From positions 1-64,000 of the forward strand of contig NZ_JAIVFW010000002.1 in NCBI RefSeq assembly GCF_020829595.1: a stretch of 64,000 nt of DNA, read 5' to 3'. Positions 53,501-62,262 of the stretch are shown in pieces. Within the stretch, counting starts at the first letter, position 1; each line of letters starts with the position of its first letter. The translations under genes and the position numbers were made by a program. The notes under the pieces are model-generated. The model ran no database searches. It saw only the letters and a list, made by a program, of their open reading frames with translations, and was not told where the DNA came from. This DNA comes from Nostoc sp. CHAB 5844 (GTDB taxonomy: Bacteria; Cyanobacteriota; Cyanobacteriia; Cyanobacteriales; Nostocaceae).

Positions 53501-55652
53501 TCCACTTCCATTCACCATCAGCGCAGCGCATCCGACATTCAGTTTCATAAACAGCACTCGCACCTTGAAGGTGAACTTTTAAAGCTGAAGTGACTGCTGG
53601 TAAGTCTTCTGGATAGATAATTTGCTCAATAGCTTGAAAATTATCTGCAATGTCGTTTTCTTCGTACCCCAGCATTTTTTTTAATCGCCAGTCTAGGTAG
53701 ACCTTACCACTGCTGAGATTCCAATCCCACAAGCCCAAATCACTGGCTTCTAAGGCTAGTTGTAAACGTTCTTCACTTTGTCTATGAGCTGCTTCAATAA
53801 TTTTGCGCTGAATTAAACTGCCTAACTGGGTAGCCACAGCCCCGACTAACATCAGCAAACGCTTATCTATTAATGCTGAACTGCGTTTAAAAAATATTAA
53901 AATCGCTAATACTTCGCCATCTGCTAAAATTGGTACACCAAAAGCTGCTTTTAATCCTACTTTTGCAGCTTGTGGCGATCGCAAAAACACTGGTTGCTTA
54001 ACAGCAAAAACATCTTCAATCCATTCTGGTTGTCTAGTTTGCCAGATTCGCCCTGGTAGTCCCTCACCAAGAACAAATTTGATAGTTTGGCTTTCCTGGC
54101 AGAATTTCTCTAAGCGGATTTCCTCTCCATAGCAAACTAAGCTATGTTCTAAAACTGTGCCATCATTATTAGGCAACCATGCTTCGCCAAAATCCCAATT
54201 TATAGAGTGACAAATTAAGCGCAGCACTACTTTTAAAGCACTCTTAACATCAACAGCGCGGGTAATAGCTTGAGATGTTAACAGTAATAACCGACTTTCA
54301 TTTTCTGCTTGCTTGCGTTCAGTAATATCTTTAGCTGTACCTAACACATATTTTTGCCCATCAATTTCGATCATTTCCGCACTGAACAGCATTGTTTTAA
54401 TCTCCCCATTTGAGGTACGGAAATCAACTTCATAGTTGCGTAGAGATTTTGTTTGTTGCAAGATTTGAGCCAGCAAAACACATTCTTCGGAATTAGCCCA
54501 AATTTGTAATTCTTGCTCAGTGTGACCAATCACTTGGCTAAGAGAATAACCAAACAGCCTACAGAAACTGTCATTAACTTCGATGTAGCGAGTTTCTGGG
54601 TATGTACACAGAACAATGGGGTCAGGAGATGCTCTAAAAGCAAATGCTAACTTTGCTTCGGAAGCGCGACGTGCGATTTCGGCTCGTTGGCGTTCCCGTG
54701 CTTCCAATGCCAAAGATGCTAAATTCCTCAAGGAACGAGCAAAGTTTTGGTCTTCTAGTGTCCAGTTACGTAATACTTCCACCGCCTCTAGACACAAAAC
54801 TCCCACGGTTTTTCCTTCTAATCTAATCGGTGTATCCAGAATAGAATTAATGTTAAGGGCTGAGTAAGGTTGAGAGAATTCTTTAGTTCGTGGATCGGTG
54901 TGAGCATCTTCAACGGCAATTACTTCATCTTGCTGCAAAGCTTGAAAATAAATGGGATAGTCTGCTACGGCTAAAGTACGCCCTTCACTATGTCGATGGC
55001 GATTTTGCTCAAATAAGTCAAGGCAATAAATATGAGTTGAAGTTTCATTATATAACCAGATGCTGGCTCGTTCGATTTCAAGATTTTTGGTAGCAGCTTC
55101 TGTAATTTCTTTGAATGCTGCCTTAATATTGCCTTGATATAGCACTTGATTTTTTGCTAATTCTGTTAATACCAAGTTATGGTTACGGAGTTTAATAGTA
55201 AGTATTTTTAGGGCTGGTTCTGTAGATTTATCTTCTGTTTGTTGAGCTTGGTATTGTGTTGATTTTAGCTGGGATTGAATATTAATGTAATTTTGAACTC
55301 GGATTAAAATTTCTGGCACGCATAGCGGTTTAGTAATATAGTCAACAGCACCTAATTCAAAGAATTTCTCTTTATCCTTTAAAATTTCTATAGTACTGAG
55401 AAAAATGATGGGAATATTTTGAGTTTGTTTATAGGTTTTGAGATGTTGACAAACTGCATAACCATCCATTTCTGGCATAATAACAGCAAGTAAAATTAAA
55501 TCAGGTGGAGTTTCTAGCACTGCATTAATTGCAAGTTTCCCAGAAGTGAATTTTTGTACCTGATAATTTTGATTTTCCAGAATTTCAGTTAAAACAGCTA
55601 AATCAACAAGTTGATCATCAACTAATAAAATTTTGATTGGTTGATTATACAT
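50556..55652 (-). CDS. Giant PAS/GAF hybrid histidine kinase, putative cyanobacteriochrome
   Basis: A 1698-residue cytoplasmic sensor. Order: receiver-like domain (1-125), GAF (about 165-320), PAS (330-450), GAF (455-615), PAS/PAC (630-745), PAS (755-880), PAS/PAC (885-1005), GAF (1025-1200), kinase with His1236-region [11 protein letters not shown] and GTGLGLAIS, receiver 2 (MDMRMPVMDGY), helical tail. The first receiver has Ala56 where the phospho-acceptor Asp belongs (LILLAVIMPEMDG). The last GAF resembles red/green cyanobacteriochromes: DTYL at 1109-1112, Cys1140 in the bilin-binding place (EFNSCYIDLLERF), AYIVVPIF and LWGLLASYQNS. The His usually after that Cys is Tyr. Confidence 0.9.
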   Translation of the reverse strand: MYNQPIKILLVDDQLVDLAVLTEILENQNYQVQKFTSGKLAINAVLETPPDLILLAVIMPEMDGYAVCQHLKTYKQTQNIPIIFLSTIEILKDKEKFFELGAVDYITKPLCVPEILIRVQNYINIQSQLKSTQYQAQQTEDKSTEPALKILTIKLRNHNLVLTELAKNQVLYQGNIKAAFKEITEAATKNLEIERASIWLYNETSTHIYCLDLFEQNRHRHSEGRTLAVADYPIYFQALQQDEVIAVEDAHTDPRTKEFSQPYSALNINSILDTPIRLEGKTVGVLCLEAVEVLRNWTLEDQNFARSLRNLASLALEARERQRAEIARRASEAKLAFAFRASPDPIVLCTYPETRYIEVNDSFCRLFGYSLSQVIGHTEQELQIWANSEECVLLAQILQQTKSLRNYEVDFRTSNGEIKTMLFSAEMIEIDGQKYVLGTAKDITERKQAENESRLLLLTSQAITRAVDVKSALKVVLRLICHSINWDFGEAWLPNNDGTVLEHSLVCYGEEIRLEKFCQESQTIKFVLGEGLPGRIWQTRQPEWIEDVFAVKQPVFLRSPQAAKVGLKAAFGVPILADGEVLAILIFFKRSSALIDKRLLMLVGAVATQLGSLIQRKIIEAAHRQSEERLQLALEASDLGLWDWNLSSGKVYLDWRLKKMLGYEENDIADNFQAIEQIIYPEDLPAVTSALKVHLQGASAVYETECRMRCADGEWKWIHCHGKVVEWDNWGQPLRMTGTHKDITERKTLERELALREAQLNAFFSSAPVGMKILDQQLRYVQINQVLADINGLSQQEHIGKTMYEVIPQIAHLVVPFCEYVLLTGQKVFNVEVSTPTLKQPETVSYFLTSYFPIAGEDNCLSGVGTVVVEISDRKYAELALQASQLRYQTLAEASPVGIYHTDELGNCIYLNQRWCDITGLKQSEAMGTGWAKALHPEDRDRVFAIWSEAVAAKSPYKCEHRFLRPDGKSVWVICQSLPEIDENGEIIGHVGTITDITDSKLAETALRESSEREKAIAQVIQRMRQTLDLDTIFAATTAELRQVLNCDRVVVYRFNPDWSGEFVAESMGEGWTSLILKQTNDPIIKNNALEDGRCLETILESAAYPIQDTYLQATQGSIYYQDASFRCVPDIYTAEFNSCYIDLLERFQARAYIVVPIFCGSQLWGLLASYQNSSPRQWKTGEINIVVQIGNHLGVALQQAELLAQTQRQSQALQAAVIAADAANRAKSEFLANMSHELRTPLNAILGFTQIMSYDHELSTEHQKNLTIINRAGEHLLNLINDILEMSKIEAGRTTLNISSFDLIVLLDNLEEMLRLRAESKGLQLRFEYAPQLPQYVQTDDIKLRQVLLNLLGNAIKFTQTGSVTLRVRLDNQTNQEHTEHLPYSFIFEVQDTGVGISPEEIGLLFQAFGQTEIGIKSQQGTGLGLAISRKYVQLMGGDITVSSQLGVGSTFTFQIDIDLASTCQVPVEQHQRQVLGLAPGQTEYRILVVDDVLESRLVLVKLLQIMGFVVREAANGEEAVALCQVWQPHLIFMDMRMPVMDGYAATKVIKVTSVHPIIIALTANAFEEQQEAMLSAGCDDLLNKPFREEEILEKIRQYLDVKYIYREENPQLSIAIQSNVSPIVKNEYFLPWLAQMPDEWLAQLYNAAAQCSDDLILQLMARITEEKTVCQQYLADLANNFQFEKIMELIIMAKQK

Positions 55653-55794
55653 AATTGATATAAAAATTTATAATTTTCAAGAGTTTTTAGATTAAAAGTG
55701 AAAATAAAAATATATCTCTAAAATCAGACAATTGTTAACAAACATAACGCAAGTATAAATTATTAGCGATATTTACCACAATTGCTTCATTTAT

Positions 55795-56010
55795 AGAACT
55801 TACGCAGTAATACCAATTTGTAATTCGTAATTACGAAAGCCTAGTAGTATCTAGTTTTTTGGGTTTGAATCTGTTGCCGAATTTTAGAGAATTGGTATAA
55901 GACGAAAAATCAAGGGTTTGGCAAAGGGTGCAGGGGTATGAGGGTGTAGGTGTTCAAAACCTATGAACCCTTACCCCAATCTCAACAACGAACCTTTGTG
56001 CGTAAGTCCT
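55795..56010. mobile_element. MITE-like element with a second element nested in it
   Basis: Outer ends AGAACTTACGCAG (55795-55807) and TGCGTAAGTCCT (55999-56010) match the element at 44680. Inside, 55810-55898 is a separate inverted repeat with ends ATACCAATT/AATTGGTAT, a motif common in this type of genome. So one small repeat inserted into another. The remainder of the gene-free stretch 55653-56201 shows no gene. Confidence 0.65.
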
Positions 56011-56201
56011 GTTGTTTAAAGAAGTGTCGCACTTGGCATTTTCTGCGTAACTACCAAAATTAGCTGCGGTTTCGTCAAATCAAATGCAGCAGGCCGAGTA
56101 ACTTCTGGCGATAATTCATTTAATGAAGATTTTGGCAGCGATCGCGCAATTGGGCTAAAAATATCAAGGGCATTGAGTAATGTCAACACAGGAGCAAACA
56201 G

Positions 56202-56825
56202 ATGGAAACTCAACCAACTCACCCATCGCCAACACTCCCAGAACTTCCCCCTGGCTATCTCAACATTATGGGCTATGTTGACGAATCAGAAGTCAACGGC
56301 CCTGGTTGTCGTGCTGTTGTCTGGGTACAAGGTTGTCCGCGTGAGTGTCCTGGTTGCTTTAATCCTGAGTCGTGGCCATTTCAGATTAACCAACTGATTT
56401 CTGTAGATACCCTCGCCGAACAAATCCTCAGCCAACCACAAAACACAGGCGTAACTTTCTCTGGTGGCGAACCTTTTTGGCAAGCACCTGCATTAGCAGC
56501 TTTGGCACGTAAACTGAAAGCTGCTGGCTTAAATATCATGTCTTTTACAGGTTTTACCCTCAAGCAACTCCAGTCTGCCTCTGCACCTCCAGGTTCTCAA
56601 GAATTATTAGAACAGTTAGATATCTTAATTGATGGGCCATTTGTCGAATCTCTGGCAATTAATTCACCCAATTCCCCTGTTTCCTCCAGTAATCAACGGG
56701 TGAACGTCTTTAACCCAGCTTTAGCCGACCACATTACTTGGGCTAGTGACCAAATCGAAATCCACATTCTCAAGGATGGTAGCCGCATTGTCACTGGTTA
56801 TCGTGGACGGCTGGAATTGACTTGA
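56202..56825 (+). CDS. NrdG-like radical SAM activase
   Basis: A 207-residue radical SAM protein resembling anaerobic ribonucleotide-reductase-activating protein. The cluster-binding motif is CPRECPGC (Cys-x3-Cys-x2-Cys) after VVWVQG; VTFSGGEPFWQ is the SAM-binding GGE motif, and LDILIDGPFV and NVFNP follow as in NrdG. It would make the glycyl radical on a partner enzyme using SAM and a 4Fe-4S cluster. No nrdD-type partner is encoded in the window, so the target is uncertain. The ATG start lies in an otherwise non-coding stretch. Confidence 0.85.
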   Translation: METQPTHPSPTLPELPPGYLNIMGYVDESEVNGPGCRAVVWVQGCPRECPGCFNPESWPFQINQLISVDTLAEQILSQPQNTGVTFSGGEPFWQAPALAALARKLKAAGLNIMSFTGFTLKQLQSASAPPGSQELLEQLDILIDGPFVESLAINSPNSPVSSSNQRVNVFNPALADHITWASDQIEIHILKDGSRIVTGYRGRLELT

Positions 56826-57066
56826 AAGGAATCTCAGATTTAAGTTCTTCTCAATAGCAGAGTTATCCAAATCATCATGGGTAATTCTTAATTTTTAATT
56901 AAGTGGAAAGTCCAGATCAAGATAACTATTTCACAAAGATCACAAGGCTAAAACCCTATTTACTCCTGACTTATCTCCACACAAAATATTTACCTAAGCC
57001 TACTGTTTACCTTTACAGACAGTAGGTAATACTGAAATAGTATTGGATCATTTTCCGTATTTTGAT

Positions 57067-57810
57067 ATGCGACAATTATTTCAGTATCTACGTACCGGGG
57101 TCATTCTCTGCCTGCTTTGTCTAGTCTTAGGCTGGACACTGCCTGCACAAGCGGCTACCGACATTGATTCTAAACTCGAAAAGCAAGTTTTAGAAATTAT
57201 CCGTAAAAATCCAGAATTCGTTATCAATGCTCTACAAGGGTATCAGCAGGCAAAGCAAGAAAAACTACAGCAAGTACAACAGGCTTTTCTAAACGATTTA
57301 AAAACTAATCCTGAAAGTATAATTGGAGATTCGCCGACAACAGGCTCTGCTAAATCAAAAACTGTGCTAGTAGAATTCTCTGATTTTCAATGTCCTTACT
57401 GTGCTGAGGTGCATAAAACTCTGAAGTCTGTAGTAGAAAAGCACAAAGATAATCTGACCTTGGTTTATAAAAACTTACCTTTGACATACCATACAGAATC
57501 ATTCCCCGCAGCACAAGCGGCTTGGGCTGCTAAACAACAGGGCAAGTTTTGGGAATACCATGATGCTTTGTTTGAAAATCAAAAGCAACTAGGTGAAACT
57601 TTGTATGTGGACATTGCTAAAAAACTGAATCTCGATTTGGCGAAGTTTGAGAGCGATCGCAAGCTTGCTCAGACAGCTGTTGAAAAAGATTTCAAACTAG
57701 CTAATGAATTGGGCATCGCTGGCACACCCTTCTTAGTGATCAAAGCTGGAGATTATGCTGGTGCAGTACAAGCATCAGAAATTGAAAGTAGATTGGCTAA
57801 TGCCAGTTAA
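57067..57810 (+). CDS. DsbA-family exported thiol-disulfide oxidoreductase
   Basis: A 247-residue protein from ATG 57067; an in-frame TTG at 57043 is less likely. A signal peptide or anchor (about 8-30, ending PAQA) is followed by a helical linker and a DsbA/thioredoxin-like domain (about 100-245). The redox site is FQCPYCAEV, with the cis-proline in IAGTPFLVI. It should form or shuffle disulfides in the periplasm or thylakoid lumen. It is similar in layout to the BdbD/DsbA proteins. It stands alone. Confidence 0.9.
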   Translation: MRQLFQYLRTGVILCLLCLVLGWTLPAQAATDIDSKLEKQVLEIIRKNPEFVINALQGYQQAKQEKLQQVQQAFLNDLKTNPESIIGDSPTTGSAKSKTVLVEFSDFQCPYCAEVHKTLKSVVEKHKDNLTLVYKNLPLTYHTESFPAAQAAWAAKQQGKFWEYHDALFENQKQLGETLYVDIAKKLNLDLAKFESDRKLAQTAVEKDFKLANELGIAGTPFLVIKAGDYAGAVQASEIESRLANAS

Positions 57811-57819
57811 ACTTACAAA

Positions 57820-57935
57820 ACTTACTCACACAGCTTAGTTGTTGAGATTGGGTGTGAGGGAGTAAGGGTGTAGGGGTGTTGCTCACTTAATACCTCCCAC
57901 ACCCCTTGCTCTTGCTAAACCCTTGATTTAGAGAA
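57820..57935. repeat. Decayed MITE-like repeat
   Basis: The stretch GGGTGTGAGGGAGTAAGGGTGT ... CACACCCCTTGCTC ... AAACCCTTGATTT shows the same interior pattern as the element at 44680, with weakened ends. It lies between the convergent DsbA-like gene and the zinc-ribbon gene. Confidence 0.4.
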
Positions 57936-57941
57936 TCACTG

Positions 57942-58313
57942 TTAATCTTCCAATGATTGGGCTGGTACTTCCACCGCAGTCACATCAATTGTGCCTTCTG
58001 GTGCAAAGCGCTGGAAGTGACCTTTCTGGACTAACAGCCGTTCTCCACAGTTAGGACACTGTAATTGGCTATTATTTAAGCCTGTAAATTCATACGCGCA
58101 GACTGGACACTTGTCATTCACTAAGTTGCGTTGTAGCCACCAACGAAACCCGAAGAATGCAACTACAGGTGCTAGTGACAGCAGTACAAACAGAATAAAC
58201 AAAGACTTCACTAACCAACCCAAGCCCAATGAACCTAGCAACCAGATAACTGCTAATAAAGTGAGCAAAGGGCGGAGATTTACCAGATTCAATTGAGAAT
58301 TGTTAAAGCTCAT
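57942..58313 (-). CDS. Membrane protein with C-terminal zinc ribbon
   Basis: A 123-residue protein with two N-terminal hydrophobic segments (about 12-35 and 36-58: LLTLLAVIWLLGSLGLGWL; LFILFVLLSLAPVVAFFGF). A compact C-terminal zinc ribbon has two CxxC pairs (KCPVCAYEF and QCPNCGERL). It is a recognisable type in cyanobacteria, but no role is known to me. It is convergent with the DsbA-like gene. Confidence 0.8.
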   Translation of the reverse strand: MSFNNSQLNLVNLRPLLTLLAVIWLLGSLGLGWLVKSLFILFVLLSLAPVVAFFGFRWWLQRNLVNDKCPVCAYEFTGLNNSQLQCPNCGERLLVQKGHFQRFAPEGTIDVTAVEVPAQSLED

Positions 58314-58373
58314 TTTTTAAATACTTTCTTGCTCTGTTTCTAGGATAGCGAGTTTAGGGTTAGTCAACTGAAG

Positions 58374-58402
58374 TATGAAGTCTGAAGTCTGAAGTCTGAA
58401 AT
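58374..58402. repeat. AAGTCTG heptamer short tandem repeat
   Basis: About four units of GAAGTCT(G) lie between the zinc-ribbon gene and the glycosyltransferase gene. Same class as the repeats at 39063 and 43028. Confidence 0.75.
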
Positions 58403-58421
58403 TAATCCACTAAAGTTTGGA

Positions 58422-59588
58422 TTATTGACTTTTGATTAAAGATAATAGTTGCTGTCTAAAGGCTGTTGTCCCGAAATGAGCGATCGCTTGTTCTCGCAAC
58501 CACTGTCCATCACAACGTTGGTCGTTATTGTGCAGAATTTCAATACAAGCTGCGGCGACAGCATCAGCATCGCGGTGTGGAACTCGCCAGCCTAGTTTAC
58601 CATCTTGTAGGGGGTCAGCCGAACCGTCAGCATCACCAGATAAAACTGGTACTCCACAAGCCATTGCTTCTAAATAAACAATCCCAAACCCTTCTTGGGA
58701 AGGCATGATGTAAGCATCTGCTAGGCGGTAATGGGCGATTAAATCTTCTGTAGGGACAAAACCCGCAAATACAACGCGAGCGCTCACACCTAAATCTTTC
58801 GCCAACTGGGCTAATCGTGGTTGGTCATCACCACGACCAATTACCAAATATTTGACTTCTGGGAAAACCTGAGCGATTTTCGGTAGCGCCCGAATCGTCA
58901 CATCAACGCCTTTGTAAATATCTCCCGACCAGAGGCGTGCCACAGTCATTAAGACCTTAGCATCTGTTAAGCCATACTTATCTACTAATTTTGGCGGTTT
59001 TGACCCTGGTGTAAATTTGTCGCCATCAATTGCACAAGGAAGCATTTTCACTTTGTTGGGGTCAATACCATTAGCAGCACAAGCGCGATCGCGGCTATAG
59101 CGGCTGATTGTCCAAATTTCGCTGGCGGCGGCGAGGGCGCGGCGTTCTTGGTTTTTTAATGGTTCCCAAACTTCTTTCCCGTAGGTGAGGACTGTGTAGG
59201 GAATACCTAAAGGCTGACAAAGAGTTTGGATTAAGACTGCGAGTTTAATATGACCACAAAAAACACGTTGAGGGCGTTTTTGCAAAAGAAACTTTAACAA
59301 AGCACCTGCCATACTAATTCTGCCTATTTGAGGCGACTGATTTTTAAAATAATGAAATTTTAAACTATCAGACTCAAAAGGATTTGAGCAGTTAGGAGTA
59401 TCTCGTAGTACAAATACTTCTGTCTTGTACCCTGCGTTCAATTCCAAATAAGCCTGAAAAATATCTTTTACATAAGATTGAATGCCACCTTCGCAAGCGA
59501 AAATTTCTATAAAAACGAAGATATGGTTAAGTCTTGTGTTAATTTTTTTACTCGTTTTTGGTTTCTCTCCCATGACATTAGTCAGCAT
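58422..59588 (-). CDS. Family 4 glycosyltransferase
   Basis: A 388-residue GT-B glycosyltransferase (GT4 type). N-terminal half: IFVFIEIFACEGGIQSYVKDIF acceptor-side motif. C-terminal half: LMTVARLWSGDIYKGVDVTIRAL, YLVIGRGDDQPRLAQLAKDLG and the nucleotide-sugar motif MPSQEGFGIVYLEAMACGVPVLSGDADGSAD (with the E-x7-E pair). It transfers a sugar from a nucleotide donor to polysaccharide or lipid; donor and acceptor are unknown. No other polysaccharide genes are adjacent. Confidence 0.9.
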   Translation of the reverse strand: MLTNVMGEKPKTSKKINTRLNHIFVFIEIFACEGGIQSYVKDIFQAYLELNAGYKTEVFVLRDTPNCSNPFESDSLKFHYFKNQSPQIGRISMAGALLKFLLQKRPQRVFCGHIKLAVLIQTLCQPLGIPYTVLTYGKEVWEPLKNQERRALAAASEIWTISRYSRDRACAANGIDPNKVKMLPCAIDGDKFTPGSKPPKLVDKYGLTDAKVLMTVARLWSGDIYKGVDVTIRALPKIAQVFPEVKYLVIGRGDDQPRLAQLAKDLGVSARVVFAGFVPTEDLIAHYRLADAYIMPSQEGFGIVYLEAMACGVPVLSGDADGSADPLQDGKLGWRVPHRDADAVAAACIEILHNNDQRCDGQWLREQAIAHFGTTAFRQQLLSLIKSQ

Positions 59589-59747
59589 TTACGTTTTTAT
59601 TCATATAAGTTTTGCTCTTTCGCAGCTTGATTAATCTCCAAGCTGCTGCCAAATCTTAGCAAAAGAGTAACGGCAATCGTATGCTGACTTTACTAGACTG
59701 AGTATTTTTTTTTATACTAACTTTATAAGGGAGCGATAAATTCAATT

Positions 59748-60200
59748 TTATTTTGCTTTGGGAATTTCTTGGTTAGCATACTTGACAATTAGCAGGCAAT
59801 TTCTCTCATCCTTGCTACGTTCATAAACAACTCGATCAGTTAACCGCCGCAACAAAAACCAACCATAGCCCCCTACTTGCAGAGTACCTGGTTCTGGTTC
59901 GGCGATCGCATCAGGGTTAAAAGGTTTGCCATGATCCCAAATTCGGATTTCCAGTCTGTCTATCCAAAGACTAACTTCAATTTCTATGGTTGTTTCCGGT
60001 GGTAAAGCCCGGTGAGCGTGACGAACTGCATTGGTAAAGCCTTCTGCTAATGCTAAATTGAGTCGATAGAGTTGGTTTTCTGACCAACCAAATTGAAATA
60101 CATATTGCAGACAAAATTGCTCAAACCATTGTTGCACTCTATTTAAGAGCGTAAGGTCGCTCCTTACAGTCAGATGGTCTCGCTCCACCATGCTCAGCAT
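59748..60200 (-). CDS. RsbW-type anti-sigma factor ATPase
   Basis: A 150-residue GHKL ATPase of the anti-sigma/SpoIIAB-RsbW type. The N-box is LNLALAEGFTNAVRHAH, the G1 box is IWDHGKPFNP, and YGWFLLRRLTD is the G2-like region. Such serine kinases bind and phosphorylate anti-sigma antagonists in partner-switching. No anti-sigma antagonist or phosphatase gene is adjacent. The start can be ATG 60200 or 60191. Confidence 0.85.
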   Translation of the reverse strand: MLSMVERDHLTVRSDLTLLNRVQQWFEQFCLQYVFQFGWSENQLYRLNLALAEGFTNAVRHAHRALPPETTIEIEVSLWIDRLEIRIWDHGKPFNPDAIAEPEPGTLQVGGYGWFLLRRLTDRVVYERSKDERNCLLIVKYANQEIPKAK

Positions 60201-60284
60201 TGACCGTGACTTGAATATTCAATAAAAAACGTGTTTAGTTGTGGGCTGATAGAGATTTTAAATTTTGGAATAGCTTTTATAACA

Positions 60285-60417
60285 GGGGACAGGTGACAGG
60301 TGAGTGGGTTAAGAGTCTTTTAGTTTTATCATCTATCGATGTCCTAACTATCTTGGCTATTGCCCTAATCCAAAACTGAAAACTAAATATGCTACTTGCA
60401 TTACTAAAATTGACGCT
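60285..60417. repeat. Dispersed intergenic repeat, copy 2 (inverted)
   Basis: Reverse complement of the repeat at 23549-23664: it runs from GGGGACAGGT to ATTGACGCT, containing CGATGTCCTAACTATCTTGG. It lies downstream of petD and upstream of the anti-sigma gene. Confidence 0.75.
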
Positions 60418-60511
60418 TGTTAGTTGTTTCACAAGCATACTTTGGGAAGTATGAGTGGCGTTAACCACCACTCACATCCTTGTGTATGCTCCTGAAACTT
60501 ACAAGCGTCAA
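60410..60511. repeat. Multi-armed inverted repeat downstream of petD
   Basis: Nested complementary pairs: TTGACGCTTGT/ACAAGCGTCAA (60410-60420, 60501-60511), AGCATAC/GTATGCT (60434-60440, 60484-60490), and GAGTGG/CCACTC (60453-60458, 60468-60473). It lies 26 bases past the petD stop on the minus strand, so it may end or stabilise the petBD transcript, or be a MITE. It abuts the repeat at 60285. Confidence 0.7.
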
Positions 60512-60536
60512 AGCAATTTTTGGTAACTAATTTAAT

Positions 60537-61019
60537 TTAGAACAGTCCTAAGGTCAAGGATTTGTCTAAAGGTAAAGCAGCACCAATACCCAACCACAGA
60601 GTTACGAGAGTTCCAAACAAAAATACTGTGGTCGCAACTGGACGGCGGAAGGGGTTTTGGAACTTATTAACGTTCTCAATGAAAGGAACAAGAATTAGTC
60701 CCAAGGGTACGGAAGCCATTGCTAAAACTCCCAACAGTTTGTTAGGAAGCGATCGCAAAATTTGGAATACAGGGTACAAGTACCACTCTGGCAAAATTTC
60801 CAAAGGTGTGGCGAAAGGATCTGCTGGTTCACCTGTCATTGCTGGATCTAGTACAGCTAGAGCCACAATACAAGCGAAAGATCCCATGATTACAACTGGG
60901 AAGACGTAAAGTAGGTCATTAGGCCAAGCTGGTTCACCGTAATAATTGTGACCCATACCCTTGGCAAGTTTGGCTCTTAACGTAGGATCGCTCAGATCGG
61001 GTTTTTTCTGTGTAGCCAT
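60537..61019 (-). CDS. petD: Cytochrome b6-f complex subunit IV
   Basis: A 160-residue thylakoid membrane protein, full length. It contains [21 protein letters not shown], the quinol-site motif with [13 protein letters not shown], and three membrane helices (about 37-55, 95-112, 128-150). It corresponds to the C-terminal half of mitochondrial cytochrome b and, with PetB, forms the core of the cytochrome b6-f complex carrying electrons from plastoquinol to plastocyanin. It follows petB by 231 bases on the same strand, the normal operon order. Confidence 0.97.
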   Translation of the reverse strand: MATQKKPDLSDPTLRAKLAKGMGHNYYGEPAWPNDLLYVFPVVIMGSFACIVALAVLDPAMTGEPADPFATPLEILPEWYLYPVFQILRSLPNKLLGVLAMASVPLGLILVPFIENVNKFQNPFRRPVATTVFLFGTLVTLWLGIGAALPLDKSLTLGLF

Positions 61020-61250
61020 TTTTAAGTGCGCTCTCCTGCTGAATTTCAGTTAAAGCATTTATGCCAGCCGTCTGCTTTGAGCTTACCCTAGCCTGCGGTC
61101 AGCCGCGTGATCGCGTTTTAGGCATAACCTGGATAAGGAAATTTTTAGCTGCCGATAAAAGTGTTTCTCTTGTTGATTGCTCATCAGTTTAAAACAAACA
61201 ACTCTATCTGGAGCTATTACCTTTTCACATTTTGGCGGAATAAATTTAGA

Positions 61251-61898
61251 TTACAAAGGCCCAGAAATGCCTTGCTTGCGGATCATCAAGAAGTGGAACA
61301 GCATGAAGACTGCAATTAGCCAAGGCAAAACAAAGGTGTGGGCGCTGTAGTAGCGAGTTAAGGTTCCTTGACCAACACTGGAACCACCGCGTAGCAAGTC
61401 AGAAATCAGTGTTCCCACGACAGGAATTGCTTCTGGTACGCCACTAACGATTTTCACAGCCCAGTAGCCTACCTGATCCCAAGGCAGGGAGTAACCTGTA
61501 ACTCCAAAGGAAACGGTGATTACAGCCAAAATTACACCACTAACCCAGGTCAATTCGCGGGGCTTTTTAAAACCACCAGTCAGGTAAACCCGGAAAACGT
61601 GCAGAATCATCATCAACACCATCATGCTGGCAGACCAGCGGTGAATGGAGCGAATTAGCCAACCGAAGTTTACTTCGTTCATAATGTACTGCACAGAAGA
61701 GTAAGCTTCAGCAACAGTTGGCTTGTAGTAGAACGTCATGGCAAATCCAGTGGCAAACTGGATGAGAAAGCAAGTTAAGGTAATTCCACCCAGGCAATAA
61801 AAAATGTTGACGTGGGGAGGGACGTACTTGCTTGTTACGTCTTCAGCGAGCGCCTGAATTTCCAAGCGTTCCTCAAACCAGTCGTAAACGTTGGCCAT
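61251..61898 (-). CDS. petB: Cytochrome b6
   Basis: A 215-residue four-helix haem protein of the cytochrome b6-f complex. The bis-His haem ligands are in [27 protein letters not shown] and MLFHFLMIR; Cys35 in FYCLGG binds the extra haem c. The [17 protein letters not shown] start is conserved. It accepts electrons at the quinol sites and spans the thylakoid membrane. petD lies downstream. The petC/petA pair is not in the window. Confidence 0.97.
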   Translation of the reverse strand: MANVYDWFEERLEIQALAEDVTSKYVPPHVNIFYCLGGITLTCFLIQFATGFAMTFYYKPTVAEAYSSVQYIMNEVNFGWLIRSIHRWSASMMVLMMILHVFRVYLTGGFKKPRELTWVSGVILAVITVSFGVTGYSLPWDQVGYWAVKIVSGVPEAIPVVGTLISDLLRGGSSVGQGTLTRYYSAHTFVLPWLIAVFMLFHFLMIRKQGISGPL

Positions 61899-62262
61899 AC
61901 AATCTCAAGTTCCTAAAAATCGGTTGCGGTTGATAAATCTCCCAATTGGCAACTTTGGGATTTTCACAAAAAGGTTGTTTGTTTGGTTTTTTGCTGTCAG
62001 AGTGACCAGAGTTTTAAGCAACTTAACACTCTGTAAATATGAAATATATGGCGTTCTCTTTGCAACCAAACACTTAAAATGCCAGTTCCAAAGTAGATCT
62101 TATCGTTTGTAGAGTGCCTTGTGTACTCTTTGATTGCCTTAACAATTTGATGAGAGCAATGCACTACTTCTATAAAAAAAGTAACATAGTCGAGAGATAG
62201 ATTTCATCAACAACAAGAGAACTGGGCAGTTCGATACAATTTGGCTTCAGGTGGAATTGAAA
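61899..62262. other. Divergent petB/ctpA promoter region
   Basis: About 360 bases between the divergent petB and ctpA genes. No gene or RNA is supported. The promoters of both should be here; I could not identify a convincing operator. Confidence 0.4.

Noticed and set aside
56016-56222. Minus-strand 68-codon frame before the radical SAM gene
   Set aside because: Short, no homology recognised, overlaps a supported start; its upstream part is MITE-flanking DNA.
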